A DNA stretch of 64,000 nucleotides from Cryptomeria japonica (Eukaryota > Streptophyta > Pinopsida > Cupressales > Cupressaceae): positions 402,394,939 to 402,458,938 of the forward strand of contig NC_081406.1 of the NCBI RefSeq assembly GCF_030272615.1, read 5' to 3'. Below the pieces are notes generated by a model. The model worked only from the letters and a program-made list of their open reading frames with translations, was not told the DNA's origin and did not search any database. Made by a program: the position numbers and the translations under genes. Below are positions 1 through 11,370 of this stretch, piece after piece (positions within the stretch are counted from its first letter, which is position 1; each line of letters begins with the position of its first letter).

Positions 1-430
1 AGCTTAATAGTAAATACACCTCTGGACCCCTTGAGATGAATGAGCGGTAAGAGAATTTTGAAGCATAAAATTTTGATAACATATTTGTCAATATGTTATC
101 AACCGGTTTTCTCCTTGAGTGGTGAAATTAGGGTTTGTAACCCTAACATGAGAGCATTTAATGCAGTAGGTAAAAAAGATAAAAGCGAGTTTTTACTTTG
201 TTATTTTTATCCTAATGCATTCGAGAAAAGAAATTTGGAGCACTGGTTGAGCTAAGAAAGATTGTTGGCTGATAATTGTTGAAGTTGCATTGTGAATTTT
301 AATCAAGGTGATTTGAAGGTTGCAGAAAATTGAAATAGTGTGCACTTGGGCATACAACCGGTAAATGAGGTAGTGTGCGTAAAATAATGTATTTCTTTGA
401 AAATCCTTCTTCGAATCTTGTTCATCTGAA

Positions 431-3400
431 ATGGCTTCATCTTCAAAGTTTGTAGAAAGGTTAATGATTACATCTGAGCCAATGGAAGTTGTAGAGGAAG
501 AATGACTTGTGTCGTATAATGCATTATCACAAGTTCCCAGTGGAGTTTTAGTAAAAGGAGATTTGTCAATCTATATTGACTGTAAGATTGAGAATCTATA
601 ATCACTGTATATTTACACTCACCTAAAATACCTCTGTGATGAGAATGGAAAGATTCAAACACAGTATGCTAGGGTTTTCGAGAAAGGTTTTCACAATGCC
701 GCTTATTTTCTAGAATATTTTGAGGAAGAGAAAATTAGAATCATTTTGAGTTGGGTTTATGGTGAGAACATGTACTTAGAGAGAACTCACACAATTACCA
801 AGGAAGCCATTCATGTTGTAACTGGTTATTATTCAACCGGTGAAGTACTTGAGCTGAGATGAATTTGAAAAGAGATGGTATACTCTCTAACTGGTTCAAC
901 ATTTGATAAATGTGCTTTTTCTGTTAACAATATCAGGGACCCAATAGTGAAACTGGTAGCTATGGTTATAGGCTATTGGGTATTTTACTCCAATAGACTA
1001 AATAGTGTTCCATCTACAACAATTCATACAACTCATAGGATGATAGTTGAAAATGCAGATTATGATCTTTGTGAGGCTATTAGAAGACAATTATTTCTAA
1101 ATGTGCAATCTGACAAGAAGGACAATAGGCTAAAGTTCAATTATGGATAGCTATTGGTCGGGTTATTCTTTTATTTTTAAAATTTTCTACTAGGAATAAG
1201 TGATACTGAATGGTCAAAGGACCTACCGGTATCCGCACAAATCAAGAACAACTTCAAGGATATAAAGAATACATTTCCTGCTACTATGAATAAGTATTTC
1301 AATGAGTTTCAGAACAAGATGAGCATGAAAATGAGATTGCCTAAAGATGTGGTAAGTCATTTTGCAAAAGACATTGTTTTTATAGTTACAACTGATTTTT
1401 GTTTGATGCAAGCAATTAAGCCAAGAAAAGAAGAAATCAAAGATATGAGTTATGAGGTGAACCATGGATTACTGGTTGGTTATGCTAATAACCTATTAGC
1501 ATCTCTGAAAGATAAGAAGAAGGCAAAACTAGATATTGTGGTAATCCAAGATGCACAAGCCAAAACTAGTATTGCTCCTCCCACAAGTGGGAAAGGAAAG
1601 AAAAAGAAAACTGATGAAGCACCTCCGGTGATGAAGAATGCAAGGGTGACTCAAAGTATCCAAACCAAAAAGGAATCAGCACATAAAGTCTACACAAAGA
1701 AGGAGAATTTACCAAACAAAAGAAATTGAAAACTTATTCTGCAAGTAGAATCTGAGGGTACTGAAACCGAAGAAGAACCTAAGAAGATGAAAGCTACTGG
1801 TAGAGTAGAAAAGTCAATAAAGGAAGTACCAAAGGCAACTTTGCCTATTGATATCTCAACTTTCAAGCCTCATACCCATTTTGAAAGAACAATGAAGACA
1901 TTAGGGAGGAACACATTGTACAATGTCAAAGAACATTTTGATTCATTCACTGAAGATGAGAAGAGGCAAATCATTGAATAGGTAATAACTCATTTGTGTA
2001 ATTACAGTAGATATTCACATGATATTGAAAAGGATATGTAAATTTTTTGTACATTATTTTCTTAAATAAATGGGAGGAAGCTATAAAATTGGAAAAAGAA
2101 ATTATTGATGAGATATTTATACAATATTTTCACAATTTGTCTAATGATGGAATAAGCGCTTTAGTTGATCAGTATAAAATTCAATTTTCTTTCAAAGCAA
2201 GGAGATTAAAGCTACTTAGTGGTAAGAGGGAAGTTATTGAGACTAAGACACATCAAATCGCCTATGAAATCAAACAGATGGAAGAGCTCATCCACTCCTC
2301 TAAGAATGAGGAAGATATTATCAATTGATCAGAAATGGATGAAGAAGAGATTGTAAAAGTTGATGAGATCTATCCTATCAAGGATGACACCATTATTCAT
2401 ATTGATGATGATGTTTAGGATACAGTTGATCTATCTAGAGATAACACTGCACCAGATATGGAGCCTCCTAAAATAACTGATAGTTAGGTCAAATTAGTTG
2501 AGAAACTGGCAACTCAACTAAAAGTGGTCAATCCAACAGAACCTGAACAACCGGAGAAACCCCAATCTCCACCGATTTTGCAAGAAACTCAGAAGGAGTC
2601 TATGGAAATTATTGTCACACAGACTTCTAAAAAGGAAATAGAGAAAAATATAGAGAAAATGATCATCAAGGTTACATGCTCTCAACTGCCAAAGCCATTA
2701 GTCACTCCGCAGACTGATGAGGATGATGATGATTCACTAGGTATTTCAAGGCCTATCATTCTTAACAACATGAGAACATCTAAAATGATGAAAATTGCAA
2801 GTGTTATGCAATCTAGAGCACATAAGAAGAGAATTAAAGAGCAAAGGGTTGAAGCTAAAACAATTCAAAATGCAGTAGACATTGTATCTAATCTACTACC
2901 AGAAACTTCTACAACACATCTGCCATCCCCTATTAGAAAACTTGGTCAGTTTGTTTCTGACACATCTAATCAAATCAAGTCAATTGAAGAAGCAACACAA
3001 ACCTATGTTGAGAAAAGTCACAATAACAAGTATGGGGGGAAACTTGCAAAGGATATTGATACTAGCAAGATGGCTTTGTCACATAATAAAGCTTTATTGA
3101 GAAAAGCTATTGAAACATGAGGAAAATATCTTTCTTCTACCTCTAATGTTTCATTTTGTTATTCTAATATCACAAAAAGTCAAACAGAAATAGAGTGAGA
3201 GCTAGAAAGGATATGCAATGCATATGTCCCACTCTAGGGCTCTATATTTGCTTTTAGCAAATCTTTAAATGATTTACGTAACAAGTTGGATACTTTTGAT
3301 TATGAGAAGGAAAAGAGACTCCGGTCTCTTAAAGAACTCAAGAGTCTACTCACATCACAATTGGACATACTATAGAGAGCCTACTCCAATGCATAAGCTA

Positions 3401-3561
3401 TCTTAGTAACTCTAGAAACTTGTACACTAGATTTGATGGAAGAATTCCATACACAACTGATGTCTACAAAAGAGTACATTGAGAACGTGCTAGCGAAATG
3501 GACAAATGCCATATCATAGTTGAAGACGAACTTTGATGTTATTTTCATGAGACTAGCTTAA
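431..3561 (+). pseudogene. NA-1 copy A ORF2, decayed protein of unknown function
   Basis: Starts at ATG 431 (MASSSKF...) and can be followed through stops and frameshifts to TAA 3559-3561, about 1,040 codons. Longest open pieces are 875-1150, 1286-1729, 1787-1981, 2047-2328 and 2524-3120. Region 1 (875-1400) has the INNIRDP motif and a YG.LLVGLFFYF-like hydrophobic stretch. A Lys-rich linker (GKGKKKKTDE) follows, then region 2 (about 1900-2330) with FDSFTEDEKRQ, an acidic and Pro-rich stretch with DEDDDD, and a helical C-terminus. It parallels the ORF2 of NA-2 and NA-3 in order of parts and in motifs. I do not recognise a known family. Position alone (between gag and 3' LTR) would also fit an env-like ORF left after loss of pol, but I see no signal peptide or clear membrane anchor. 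Confidence 0.7.
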
Positions 3562-3625
3562 GCATGAATCTTGATTCAATCTTTTTTTTAAGTTGTTGTA
3601 TATGATAGACACTTTGATACAAATT

Positions 3626-3629
<4 letters not shown>

Positions 3630-3697
<68 letters not shown>
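3630..3697. repeat. (TA)n microsatellite in the NA-1 3' UTR
   Basis: An almost uninterrupted TA run about 68 bp long. The same site in copy B (9898-9944) carries a shorter TA run, so it was present in the ancestor and has since changed length. The apparent YIYIYI protein here is only an effect of the repeat. Confidence 0.95.
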
Positions 3698-3700
<3 letters not shown>

Positions 3701-3724
3701 ACTTTTTCAATTTGGCATTATTGT

Positions 3725-3739
3725 CAAAGGGAGAGTAGA
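3725..3739 (+). promoter_or_regulatory. Upstream polypurine tract (second PPT), NA-1 copy A
   Basis: CAAAGGGAGAGTAGA about 150 bp upstream of the LTR. It repeats the core of the terminal PPT. Copy B has CAAAGGGGGAGTAGA at 9972-9986. Confidence 0.5.
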
Positions 3740-3871
3740 AATATGTATGTATGTATGTTTTTTGAATATTTTGTATAATGTATGCATTAAGGAGGAGTAT
3801 GTATATGTGTAACATTGTTTTGTATGCACACTTAGCAGTATTAGTGTAACATTTTCTAAGTGTTGCCATCA

Positions 3872-3888
3872 ATGCCAAAGGGGGAGAT
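3872..3888 (+). promoter_or_regulatory. Terminal polypurine tract before the shared NA-1 LTR
   Basis: ATGCCAAAGGGGGAGAT abuts the LTR start TGTTGG. This is the plus-strand priming site arrangement usual in plant Ty1/copia elements and is repeated in every NA element and in the copia fragment at 23963. Confidence 0.85.
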
Positions 3889-4951
3889 TGTTGGCTTGAT
3901 GATTATTGTAATGAATTTATCATATGTTGTCATTGATGAAACACATACACACATATGTTTATATTATCTACTGGTATAACTTCAAGTTGTTTATACTATG
4001 ACCAGTATGCTAGAGGTTATACTAAGAGGTTCATCTCTAACTGGTACTTTGTGATAACCAATATATGTATATAAGACAGCCAGTATATACACATTAAACA
4101 ACATCAACATAAAGATCAAGTGGAGATTATATCAGAAGATTCAAGGATAACGGTTCTTATATTAACTCCAACCAATATTGATTTGTTCCAACTGACATTC
4201 GTTGCTTGTGTGATGAGTTATCACAAATCATGATGATTTATCCCACTGACAATTTTTGGTGGTATTTTTGTGATGAGTTATGATCACTTGACTAGATACA
4301 CTGCACCTAGGAAATTGTGTTATGATTTCTTTGGGCCGACATGAAATCTTAATATCTATATATTGACATCACAATGAATTATTTCATATAAGTGAAAGTG
4401 ATATGTTGTGTGCGAAAGTCAAAAGAGTTAAGTTGCAGAGTATGCATAAGAGTAGTGTTAAATATGTTTAGAAGGATCTGATCAAGAAAGTATATTGCTA
4501 CTTAGACAGATCAAACCAATCATGTTGTTTTCAAATCCTCTAACAAGGTGATCCATTTGTTTGGATTCAGAAATCCTCCACCAACGTTACTCCTAATAGG
4601 GTACTACCTATCACAAGGTATAAGCCGCTTCTAATCAAGCTTTGGGTTCTCTAACAAGATTCGCTCCTAGCAAAGCACTTTGTATACCCTAACCGAACAG
4701 TTATCTATTACTGCAGATAGTTAAATTTTGAGTTCCCTCTCACCATGGTTTTTACCTATTTGGGTTTTCCACATATAAATATTTGTGTTATGGTGGATGT
4801 TCTATTTATTGTTGATGTTGTTATATCATTTTGGATTACATGCATTGTGTTTAAAAGTTTTGTTAAGTTCTTCTACTGATTAGTGTTTGAAGTAGTTTTA
4901 TTTTTGGTGTCACTGATTCACCCCCCCCCTCAGTGCTTGTCAATTCTATCA
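3889..4951 (+). repeat. NA-1 LTR shared by copies A and B
   Basis: 1,063 bp, begins TGTTGGCTTG and ends CTATCA, directly preceded by a PPT and followed by a primer site. It is at once the 3' LTR of the truncated copy A and the 5' LTR of copy B. It aligns with 10136-11244 throughout. A poly-C tract after TGATTCA lies about 30 bp before its 3' end. Confidence 0.88.
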
Positions 4952-4953
4952 AT

Positions 4954-4965
4954 TGGTATTAGAGC
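4954..4965 (+). promoter_or_regulatory. Primer binding site, tRNA-iMet type
   Basis: TGGTATTAGAGC, 2 nt after the LTR end. It differs by one base from TGGTATCAGAGC, the common plant site complementary to the 3' end of initiator methionine tRNA. Confidence 0.85.
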
Positions 4966-5013
4966 CAAACTTCTTTGAAGCCTAATCACTTAGAAAGGAG
5001 ACTTGAAACCACC

Positions 5014-6309
5014 ATGGGAACATAAGCTACTTTGAGATGGCTAGAGAGCTAGAAGCTAGCAGAAATGAGCTTGAAACCCTTAGTGTCAAACTAAAAGCTT
5101 CACAAGTTAAAAGGAGAGAGGTAACTAAATAACTGTTAGAGATATTAGATAATAGTTCTTCGGATGAGGCTAATTTTTATGCTTTAGAAAAGGAAGTTGA
5201 AAATTTAAATGGTGAAAAGCTAAATTTGAGGAGAGAGCTAGAAGGGTCTTACTATTCGCATGAGTCAGGAACTGGAAGCTAGAAGAGCTGCTGAAGATCT
5301 TATCAAGCAAAGAGATCAAGAGATTGCCAAGATCAAGTGGGAAAATGTCACTATGCATGAGAATTTGGTTGTGCAAAGAGAAGAGAAGGAGAACTTACAA
5401 CTAGATCTTGAATTAGTATCATCTCTAAGAGAGAATCTGTGAAAGGATAATGAAGATCTCACCAAATAGCTTACTGAAGCTAATGAGAAATCGGAAAAGT
5501 TCAACAAGAGTTCTACCTTGCTTGAAGAAAAAATTCAATCACAAAGGATGAAAGGTGATACCTCTGGACTTGGTTTTCATACGTTTGAGAAAGTTGAATC
5601 CTCCGTTACCAAGGCAAACACTCTTAAAAAAAAATCTGCTCCTAAGATCAAGAAGCCTACCAGTAAGAAGGTATTTAAACTTGTTTGTTTTATTTGCCAT
5701 AAACCTGGTCACACTGCAAATGTTTGTAAAGACAAACCTAACAGAAATACAAGCTACAATACTAATGTTAGGTATGCGTCCAAGAAATTTGAAGGTCATT
5801 GCTTCACATGCAGAATGTCTGGACATAGATCTGTTGAGTGGAGATATGGAGAAAACAAGCCTCTACCACATATGCATCCAAGACTGAATGGCAACTGGAT
5901 GAGAAATTTTGACAATTGGGTCTATATGAACTGGAAAAGACTCTATAGCAACCGGTTTAGTACATTTGATATGGAAAAGGTAACAAATGTCATTTGCACC
6001 ATCTGTAATGAGTTTGGTCATGTGGCTATGAACTGTAGAAGAAGAAATGGGAGAGGAAATACATGACCTTGGAAATCATCTAGTATGGCCTACTATCACT
6101 ACAACAAACTAGGGCACTTAGCAAAATTTTGTAGATCCAGAAATATCAAACTAGTCAATTCTTCTAAGGATCAGAAAGGAAAGTAGAAAGTTAATGTTGA
6201 AGAAACCAGAGAGGAAATGAATCAGATATGGAAGAATAAGAGTGATGACTCACCTGGAGAAGAAACTGTTCCTTCACCCAGTGAAGAGAACCCTGCACGG
6301 GTGAATTAA
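5014..6309 (+). pseudogene. gag: NA-1 gag: coiled coil plus CCHC zinc knuckles, broken
   Basis: Likely RNA-binding structural protein of the element. From ATG 5014 the frame hits a stop after three codons; an alternative ATG is at 5037. Heptad-rich, Glu/Lys-rich helix runs from about 5037 to 5540 with a frameshift near 5250 and stops near 5442 and 5467. A TSGLGF motif (about 5566) is typical of SIRE-type copia Gag. Knuckle 1 is intact (C-x2-C-x4-H-x4-C, residues 57-70 of the piece starting 5518). Knuckle 2 has its last Cys replaced by Trp. Knuckle 3 (residues 160-173) is intact. A fourth near 6090 has lost both first cysteines to Tyr. I see no room for the usual N-terminal capsid domain before the coiled coil. 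Confidence 0.75.
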
Positions 6310-6745
6310 GCCTTTTAATATGGCTAAGGGGAGCTTAATAGTAAATACACCTCTAGACCCCTTGAGATGAATGAGCGGTAAGAGAATTTTGATAACTTTT
6401 TGTCAATATGTTATCAACCGGTTTTCTCCTTGAGCAGTGAAATTAGGGTTTGTAACCCTAACAGGCGAGCATTTAATGCAGTAGGTAAAAAGGATAAAAG
6501 CAAGTTTTTACTTTGTTATTTTTACCCTAACGCATTTGAGAAAAGAAATTTGGAGCGCTTGCTGAGCTAAGAAAGATTGTTGGCTGATAATTGTTGAAGT
6601 TGTATTGTGATTTGTAATCAAGCTAAGTTGAAGGCTGCAAAAGATCGAACTGGTGTGCACTTGGGCATACAACCAATAAACAAGGCAGTGTGCGTAAAAT
6701 AAAGTATTTTTTTCAATATCCTTCTTTGAATCTTGTTCATCTGAA
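6310..6745 (+). other. Leader between gag and ORF2 of NA-1
   Basis: 436 bp without a gene. Its start, up to about 6380, still reads like a gag tail broken by stops at likely Gln codons. The rest is A/T-rich and matches 1-430. It ends at the ORF2 ATG. I see no internal promoter I could defend. Confidence 0.6.
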
Positions 6746-9700
6746 ATGGCATCATCTTCAAAGTCTGTAGAAAGGTTAATGATTACATCTGAGCCAATGG
6801 AAGTTTTAGAGGTGGATCGAATTGTGTCATATAATGCATTATCACAAGTTCCTAGTGGAGTTTTAGTAAAAGGAGATTTGTCTAGCTATATTGACTATAA
6901 GATTCAGGATCTAGGATATCTGTATATTTACACAGCTAAATTCCCTATGTGATGAGAATGGAAAGTTTCAAACACAATATGCTAGGGTTTTTGAGAAAGG
7001 TTTTCACAACGCCGCTTATTTTCTAGAAGATTTTGAGGAAGAGAATATTAGAATCATTTTGAGTTGGGTTCATGGTAAGAACATTTACTTAGAGAGAACT
7101 CACACAATTACCAAGGAAGCCATTCAAGCTATAACTGGTTAGTATTCAACCGGTGAAGTACCTGAGCTAAGACGAATTTCAAAAGAGATGGTATCCTCTC
7201 TAACCGATTCAACATCTAATACACGTTCTTTTTCTATTAACAATATCAGGGACCCAATGGTGAAACTAGCAGTTATGGTTATAGGCTACTGGGTATTTTA
7301 CTCCAGTAGACTAAATAGTGTTCCATTTGTAGCAATTCATACACCTCATAGGATGATAGTTAAAAATGCAGATTATGATCTTTGTGAGGCTATTAGAAGA
7401 CAATTGTTTCTAAATTTGCAATATGTCAAGAAGGACAACAGTCTAAAGTTCAAGTATGGACAGCTATTGGTCGGGTTATTCTTTTATTTTCAAATTTTGC
7501 TACCGGGAATAGGTGATATTAAATGGTCAAAGGACCTACCATTATCCACACAAATCAAGAACAACATCAAGGTTGTAAAGAATACTTTTCCTATTGCTAT
7601 GAATAAGTATTTCAATGAGTTTCAAAGGAATATGAGCATGAGAATGAGATTGCTTGAAGATGTGGTACGTCATTTTGCAAAAGACATTGTTTTCACAGTT
7701 ACAACTTTTTTTGTTTGATGCAAGTAATTGAGCCAAGAAAAGAAGAAATGGAAGATATGAGTTATGAGGTGAACCATGACTTACTGGTTGGCTATGCTAA
7801 TAACCTATTAGAATCTCCTAAAGATAAGAAGAAGGCAAAACTAGATATTATGGTAGTCCAAGATGCACAAGGCAAAACTAGTATTGCTCCTGCCACAAGT
7901 GGGAAAGGAAAGAAAAAGAAAACTGATGAAGCACCTCCAAAGATGAAGAAAACAAGGATGACTCAAAGTATTTAAACCAAAAAGAAACCAGTACCTAAAG
8001 TCTATACAAACAAGGAGAATGTACCAAAGAAAAGAAATCAAAAACTTATTCTCCAAGAAGAATCTGAGGGTACTGATATTGAATAAGAACCTAAGAATAT
8101 GAAAGCTACCGGTAGAGTAGCAAAGTCAGTAAAGGAAGTGCCAAAGGCAACCATGCCTATTGATATCTCAACTTTCAAGCCTGATACCCATTTTGAAAGA
8201 ACAATGAAGACATTAGGGATATGAGAAGAAGCAAATCATTGAATAGGTAATCACTCATTTGTGCCATTACAGTAGATATCCATATGTTCTTGAAAAGGAT
8301 ATCTCAAATTCTTTGTACACTATTTTGTTAACTAAATGGGAGGAAGCTATAAAATTGGAAAAAAAAATTATTGATGAGATATTTGTACAATATTTTCCCA
8401 ATTTGTCTAATGATGGAATAAGTGCTTTAGTTGATCAGTATAAAATTCAATTTGATTTCAAATCAAGGAGATTAAAGCTACTTAGTGGAAAGAAGGTAGT
8501 TATTGAGACTGAGATGCATCACAGAGCCTATGAAATCAAACAGATGGAAGAGCTCATCCATTCCTCTAAGAATGAGGAAGATATTGTCAATCGATCAAAA
8601 ATGGATGAAGAAAAGATTGTACAAGTTGATGAGGTCTATCTTGTCAAGGATGACACCATTATTCATGTTGATTATGATGTTTAGGATACAATTGATCTAT
8701 CTAGAGACAACACTGCACCAGATATGGTGCCTCTTGAAATCACTGATAGTCAGGTCAAATTAGTTGAGCAACCGGTAACTCAACTAAAAGTGGTCAATCC
8801 ACTGAAACCTGAACAACCGAAGAAACCCCAGTCTCGACCAGTTTTGCAAGAAACTCAGAAGGAGTCAATGGAAATTATTTTCACATAGACTTCTGAAAAG
8901 GAAACAGAGAAAAATCTAGAGAAAGCGATCATCAAGGTTACATCCTCTGAACCGGCAAAGACATTAGTCACTCCGCAGACTAATGAGTATGATTATGATT
9001 CACTGGGCATTTCAGGGCCTATCATTGTTGACAACATGAGAGCATCTGAAATGATGAAAATTGCAAGTGTTATGCAATCTAGAGTGCATAAGAAGAGACT
9101 TAAAGAGCAAAGGGTTGAAGCTGAAACAATTCAGAATGTAGTAGATATTATATCTAATCTACTACCAGAAACTTCTACAACACATCTATCATCCCCTATT
9201 AGAAAACTTGGTCAGTTGGTTGCTGACACATCTGATCAAATCAAGTCACTTGAAGAAGAAGCATAAACCTATGCTAAGAAAAGTCACAAGAAGAAGTATG
9301 GGGAGAAACTTGCAAAGGGCATTGATACTGGCAAAATTGCTCTATCACATAATAAAGCTTTATTGAGAAAAGCTATTGAAACGGGAGGAAATATCTTGCT
9401 TCTACGTCAAATGTTTCATTTTGTTATTTTGATATCACAAAAAGTCAAATAGAAACAGAGTGAGAGCTAGAACGGATATACAATGCATATGTCCCACTCC
9501 AGGACTCTATATTTGCTTTTAGCAAATCTATAGATGATTTGCACAAGAAGTTGGATACTTATGATTATGAGAAGGAAAAGAGACTCCGGTCTCTAAAGGA
9601 ACTCAAGAGTCTACTCACATGACAACTGGACAGACTACAAAGAGCCTACTTTAATGCAGAAGCTATCTTAGCAACTCTAGAAACCTGTACACTGGATTCA

Positions 9701-9825
9701 ATGGAAGAATTCCATACACAGCTGATGTCTACAAAAGAGTACACTAAGAAAGTGCTAGTGACATGGACAAATTCCATATCACAGTTGAAGATGAACTTAA
9801 TGTTATTTTCATGAGACTAGCTTAA
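6746..9825 (+). pseudogene. NA-1 copy B ORF2, decayed protein of unknown function
   Basis: Starts MASSSKSVER, ends TAA 9823-9825, about 1,027 codons with several stops and frameshifts. Open pieces: 6746-6952, 7188-7718, 7715-7975, 8259-8684 and 9036-9266. The 7188 piece is the best-preserved region 1 of this family (INNIRDP, VIGYWVFYSSR, YGQLLVGLFFYF). The next piece gives the basic linker GKGKKKKTDE. The 8259 piece carries region 2 and a long charged helix. The 9036 piece and following sequence (to TQLMSTKEYT near 9730) form the helical C-terminus. Domain order is the same as in NA-2, where the frame is most complete. Function unknown. Confidence 0.72.
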
Positions 9826-9896
9826 ACATGAATCTTGATTCAGTCGTTTTTTTAAGTTGTTGTTGTATATGCTGAACACTTTGATACAAATTTTCT

Positions 9897-9897
<1 letters not shown>

Positions 9898-9944
<47 letters not shown>
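9898..9944. repeat. (TA)n microsatellite, NA-1 copy B 3' UTR
   Basis: TA run of about 46 bp, followed by TTTTACTTTTTCAATTTGGC exactly as in copy A. Confidence 0.95.
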
Positions 9945-9947
<3 letters not shown>

Positions 9948-9971
9948 ACTTTTTCAATTTGGCATTTTTGT

Positions 9972-9986
9972 CAAAGGGGGAGTAGA
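9972..9986 (+). promoter_or_regulatory. Upstream PPT, NA-1 copy B
   Basis: CAAAGGGGGAGTAGA, about 150 bp before the terminal PPT. A third G-rich tract (AAGGGGGAG, about 10037) lies between them. Confidence 0.5.
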
Positions 9987-10118
9987 CATATGTATGTATG
10001 TGTGTTTTTTGAAAATTTTGTATAATGTATGCATTAAGGGGGAGTATGTATATGTGTAACTTTGTTTTGTATGCACACTTAGCGGTATTACTGTAAATTT
10101 TTCTAAGTGTTGCCATCA

Positions 10119-10135
10119 ATGCCAAAGGGGGAGAT
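10119..10135 (+). promoter_or_regulatory. Terminal PPT, NA-1 copy B
   Basis: ATGCCAAAGGGGGAGAT immediately before LTR start TGTTGG. Confidence 0.85.
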
Positions 10136-11244
10136 TGTTGGCTCGATGATGATTGTAATGAATTTATCATATGTTGTCATTGATAAAACACATAAACATG
10201 CATATGTTTATATTGTCTACCGGTATAACTTCAAGCTTTTTATACTACAACCGGTATGCTAGAGGTTATACAAAGAGGTTTATCTCTAACTAGTACTTTG
10301 TGATAGCCAGTATATGCATAGAAGACAACCAGTGGATACACATTAAACGACATCAACATAAAGATCAAGCGTGGATTATATCAGGAGATTCAAGGATAAC
10401 GGTTCTTATATTTAACTCCAACCGGTATTGATTTGTTCCAACTAGTATTTATTGATTGTGTGATGAGTTATCCCACTGACAATTTTTGGCAATATTTTTG
10501 TGATGAGTTGTGATCACTTGACCAGATACACTGCACCTAGGAAATTGTGTTATGATTTCTTTGGGCCGACATGAAATCTTAATATCTATATATTGACATC
10601 ACAATGAATTATTTCATATGAGTGAAAGTGATATGTTGTGTGCGAAAGTCAAAAGAGCTAAGTTGCAGAATATGCAAAAGAGAAGTGTTGAATATGTTTA
10701 GAAGGATCTGATCAAGCAAGTATTGTGCTACTCAGACAGATCAAACCAATCCTATTGTTTTCTAACCATTACAACAGAATTCAAATCCCCTAACCAGGTA
10801 AGCTCTAACAAGCTTCAATGTACAAATCCTCTAATAGGGTGATCCATTAGTTTGGATTCAGAAATCCTCCACCAAGTCCTAATAGGGTACTACCTTTCAC
10901 AAGGTATAAGCTTCTAATCAAGCTTTGGGATCTCTAACAAGATTCGCTCCTAGCGGAGAACTTTGTAGACCCTAACCATTCAGTTATCTATTACTGCATA
11001 TAGTTAACTTGTGAGTTCCATCTCACCATGGTTTTTACCTAGTTGGGTTTTCCACATATAAATATTTGTGTTATGGTGGATGTTCTACTTATTGTGGTTG
11101 TTGATATATTATTTTGGATTACATGCATTGTGTTTAAAAGTTTTGTTAAGTTCATCTATCGGTTAGTGTTTGAATTAGTTTTATTTTTGGTGTCATTGAT
11201 TCACCCCCCCCCCCCCCCCCTCTTAGTGCTTTTCGAGTCCATCA
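10136..11244 (+). repeat. NA-1 3' LTR
   Basis: 1,109 bp, TGTTGGCTCG to CCATCA. It matches 3889-4951 and contains an extra stretch near 10760-10820. The poly-C tract at 11203-11220 is 18 C long against 9-11 in the other copy. The sequence after it (GTTTGG...) is not a primer site, so the array ends here. Confidence 0.85.
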
Positions 11245-11370
11245 GTTTGGTTGATGGTTTGGTTATTTGGTTCAGAACTTCATTGTTGGATGTCTTCCAT
11301 TAGGGGAGACTTGTTTGGCACTTGGATATTTTTCACATCTAGTGTTGCCATCAATGCTAAAGGGGGCGAT
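11245..11370 (+). other. 3' UTR remnant and PPT of another copia-type element
   Basis: 126 bp ending TGCTAAAGGGGGCGAT (11355-11370). The preceding TGTTGCCATCAATG is the same context seen before every copia-type LTR in the window, so NA-1 inserted just upstream of a resident element's 3' LTR. Confidence 0.6.

Larger units (their letters stand above)
1..3888 (+). mobile_element. NA-1 copy A: 3' part of a pol-less LTR retrotransposon, truncated by the window edge
   Basis: This stretch matches 6332-10135 base for base over most of its length, with scattered substitutions and small indels. It is the downstream part of the internal region of an element whose 5' half lies left of the window. It holds a leader (1-430), ORF2 (431-3561), a (TA)n tract and two polypurine tracts, and runs directly into the LTR at 3889. 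No protease, integrase, reverse transcriptase or RNase H motif is visible in any frame. Confidence 0.8.
4952..10135 (+). mobile_element. NA-1 copy B internal region (gag + ORF2, no pol)
   Basis: 5,184 bp between two LTRs, so the full element is 3889-11244 (7.36 kb). Order: primer site, gag with coiled coil and zinc knuckles (5014-6309), leader (6310-6745), ORF2 (6746-9825), (TA)n, two PPTs. All of pol is absent. The reading frames that remain account for most of the length, so this is not an element with pol simply decayed beyond recognition. Confidence 0.82.

Noticed and set aside
3593-3778. ORF with a YIYIYI repeat; similar ORFs at 50618-50869 and 59936-60241
   Set aside because: Pure translation of (TA)n microsatellites.
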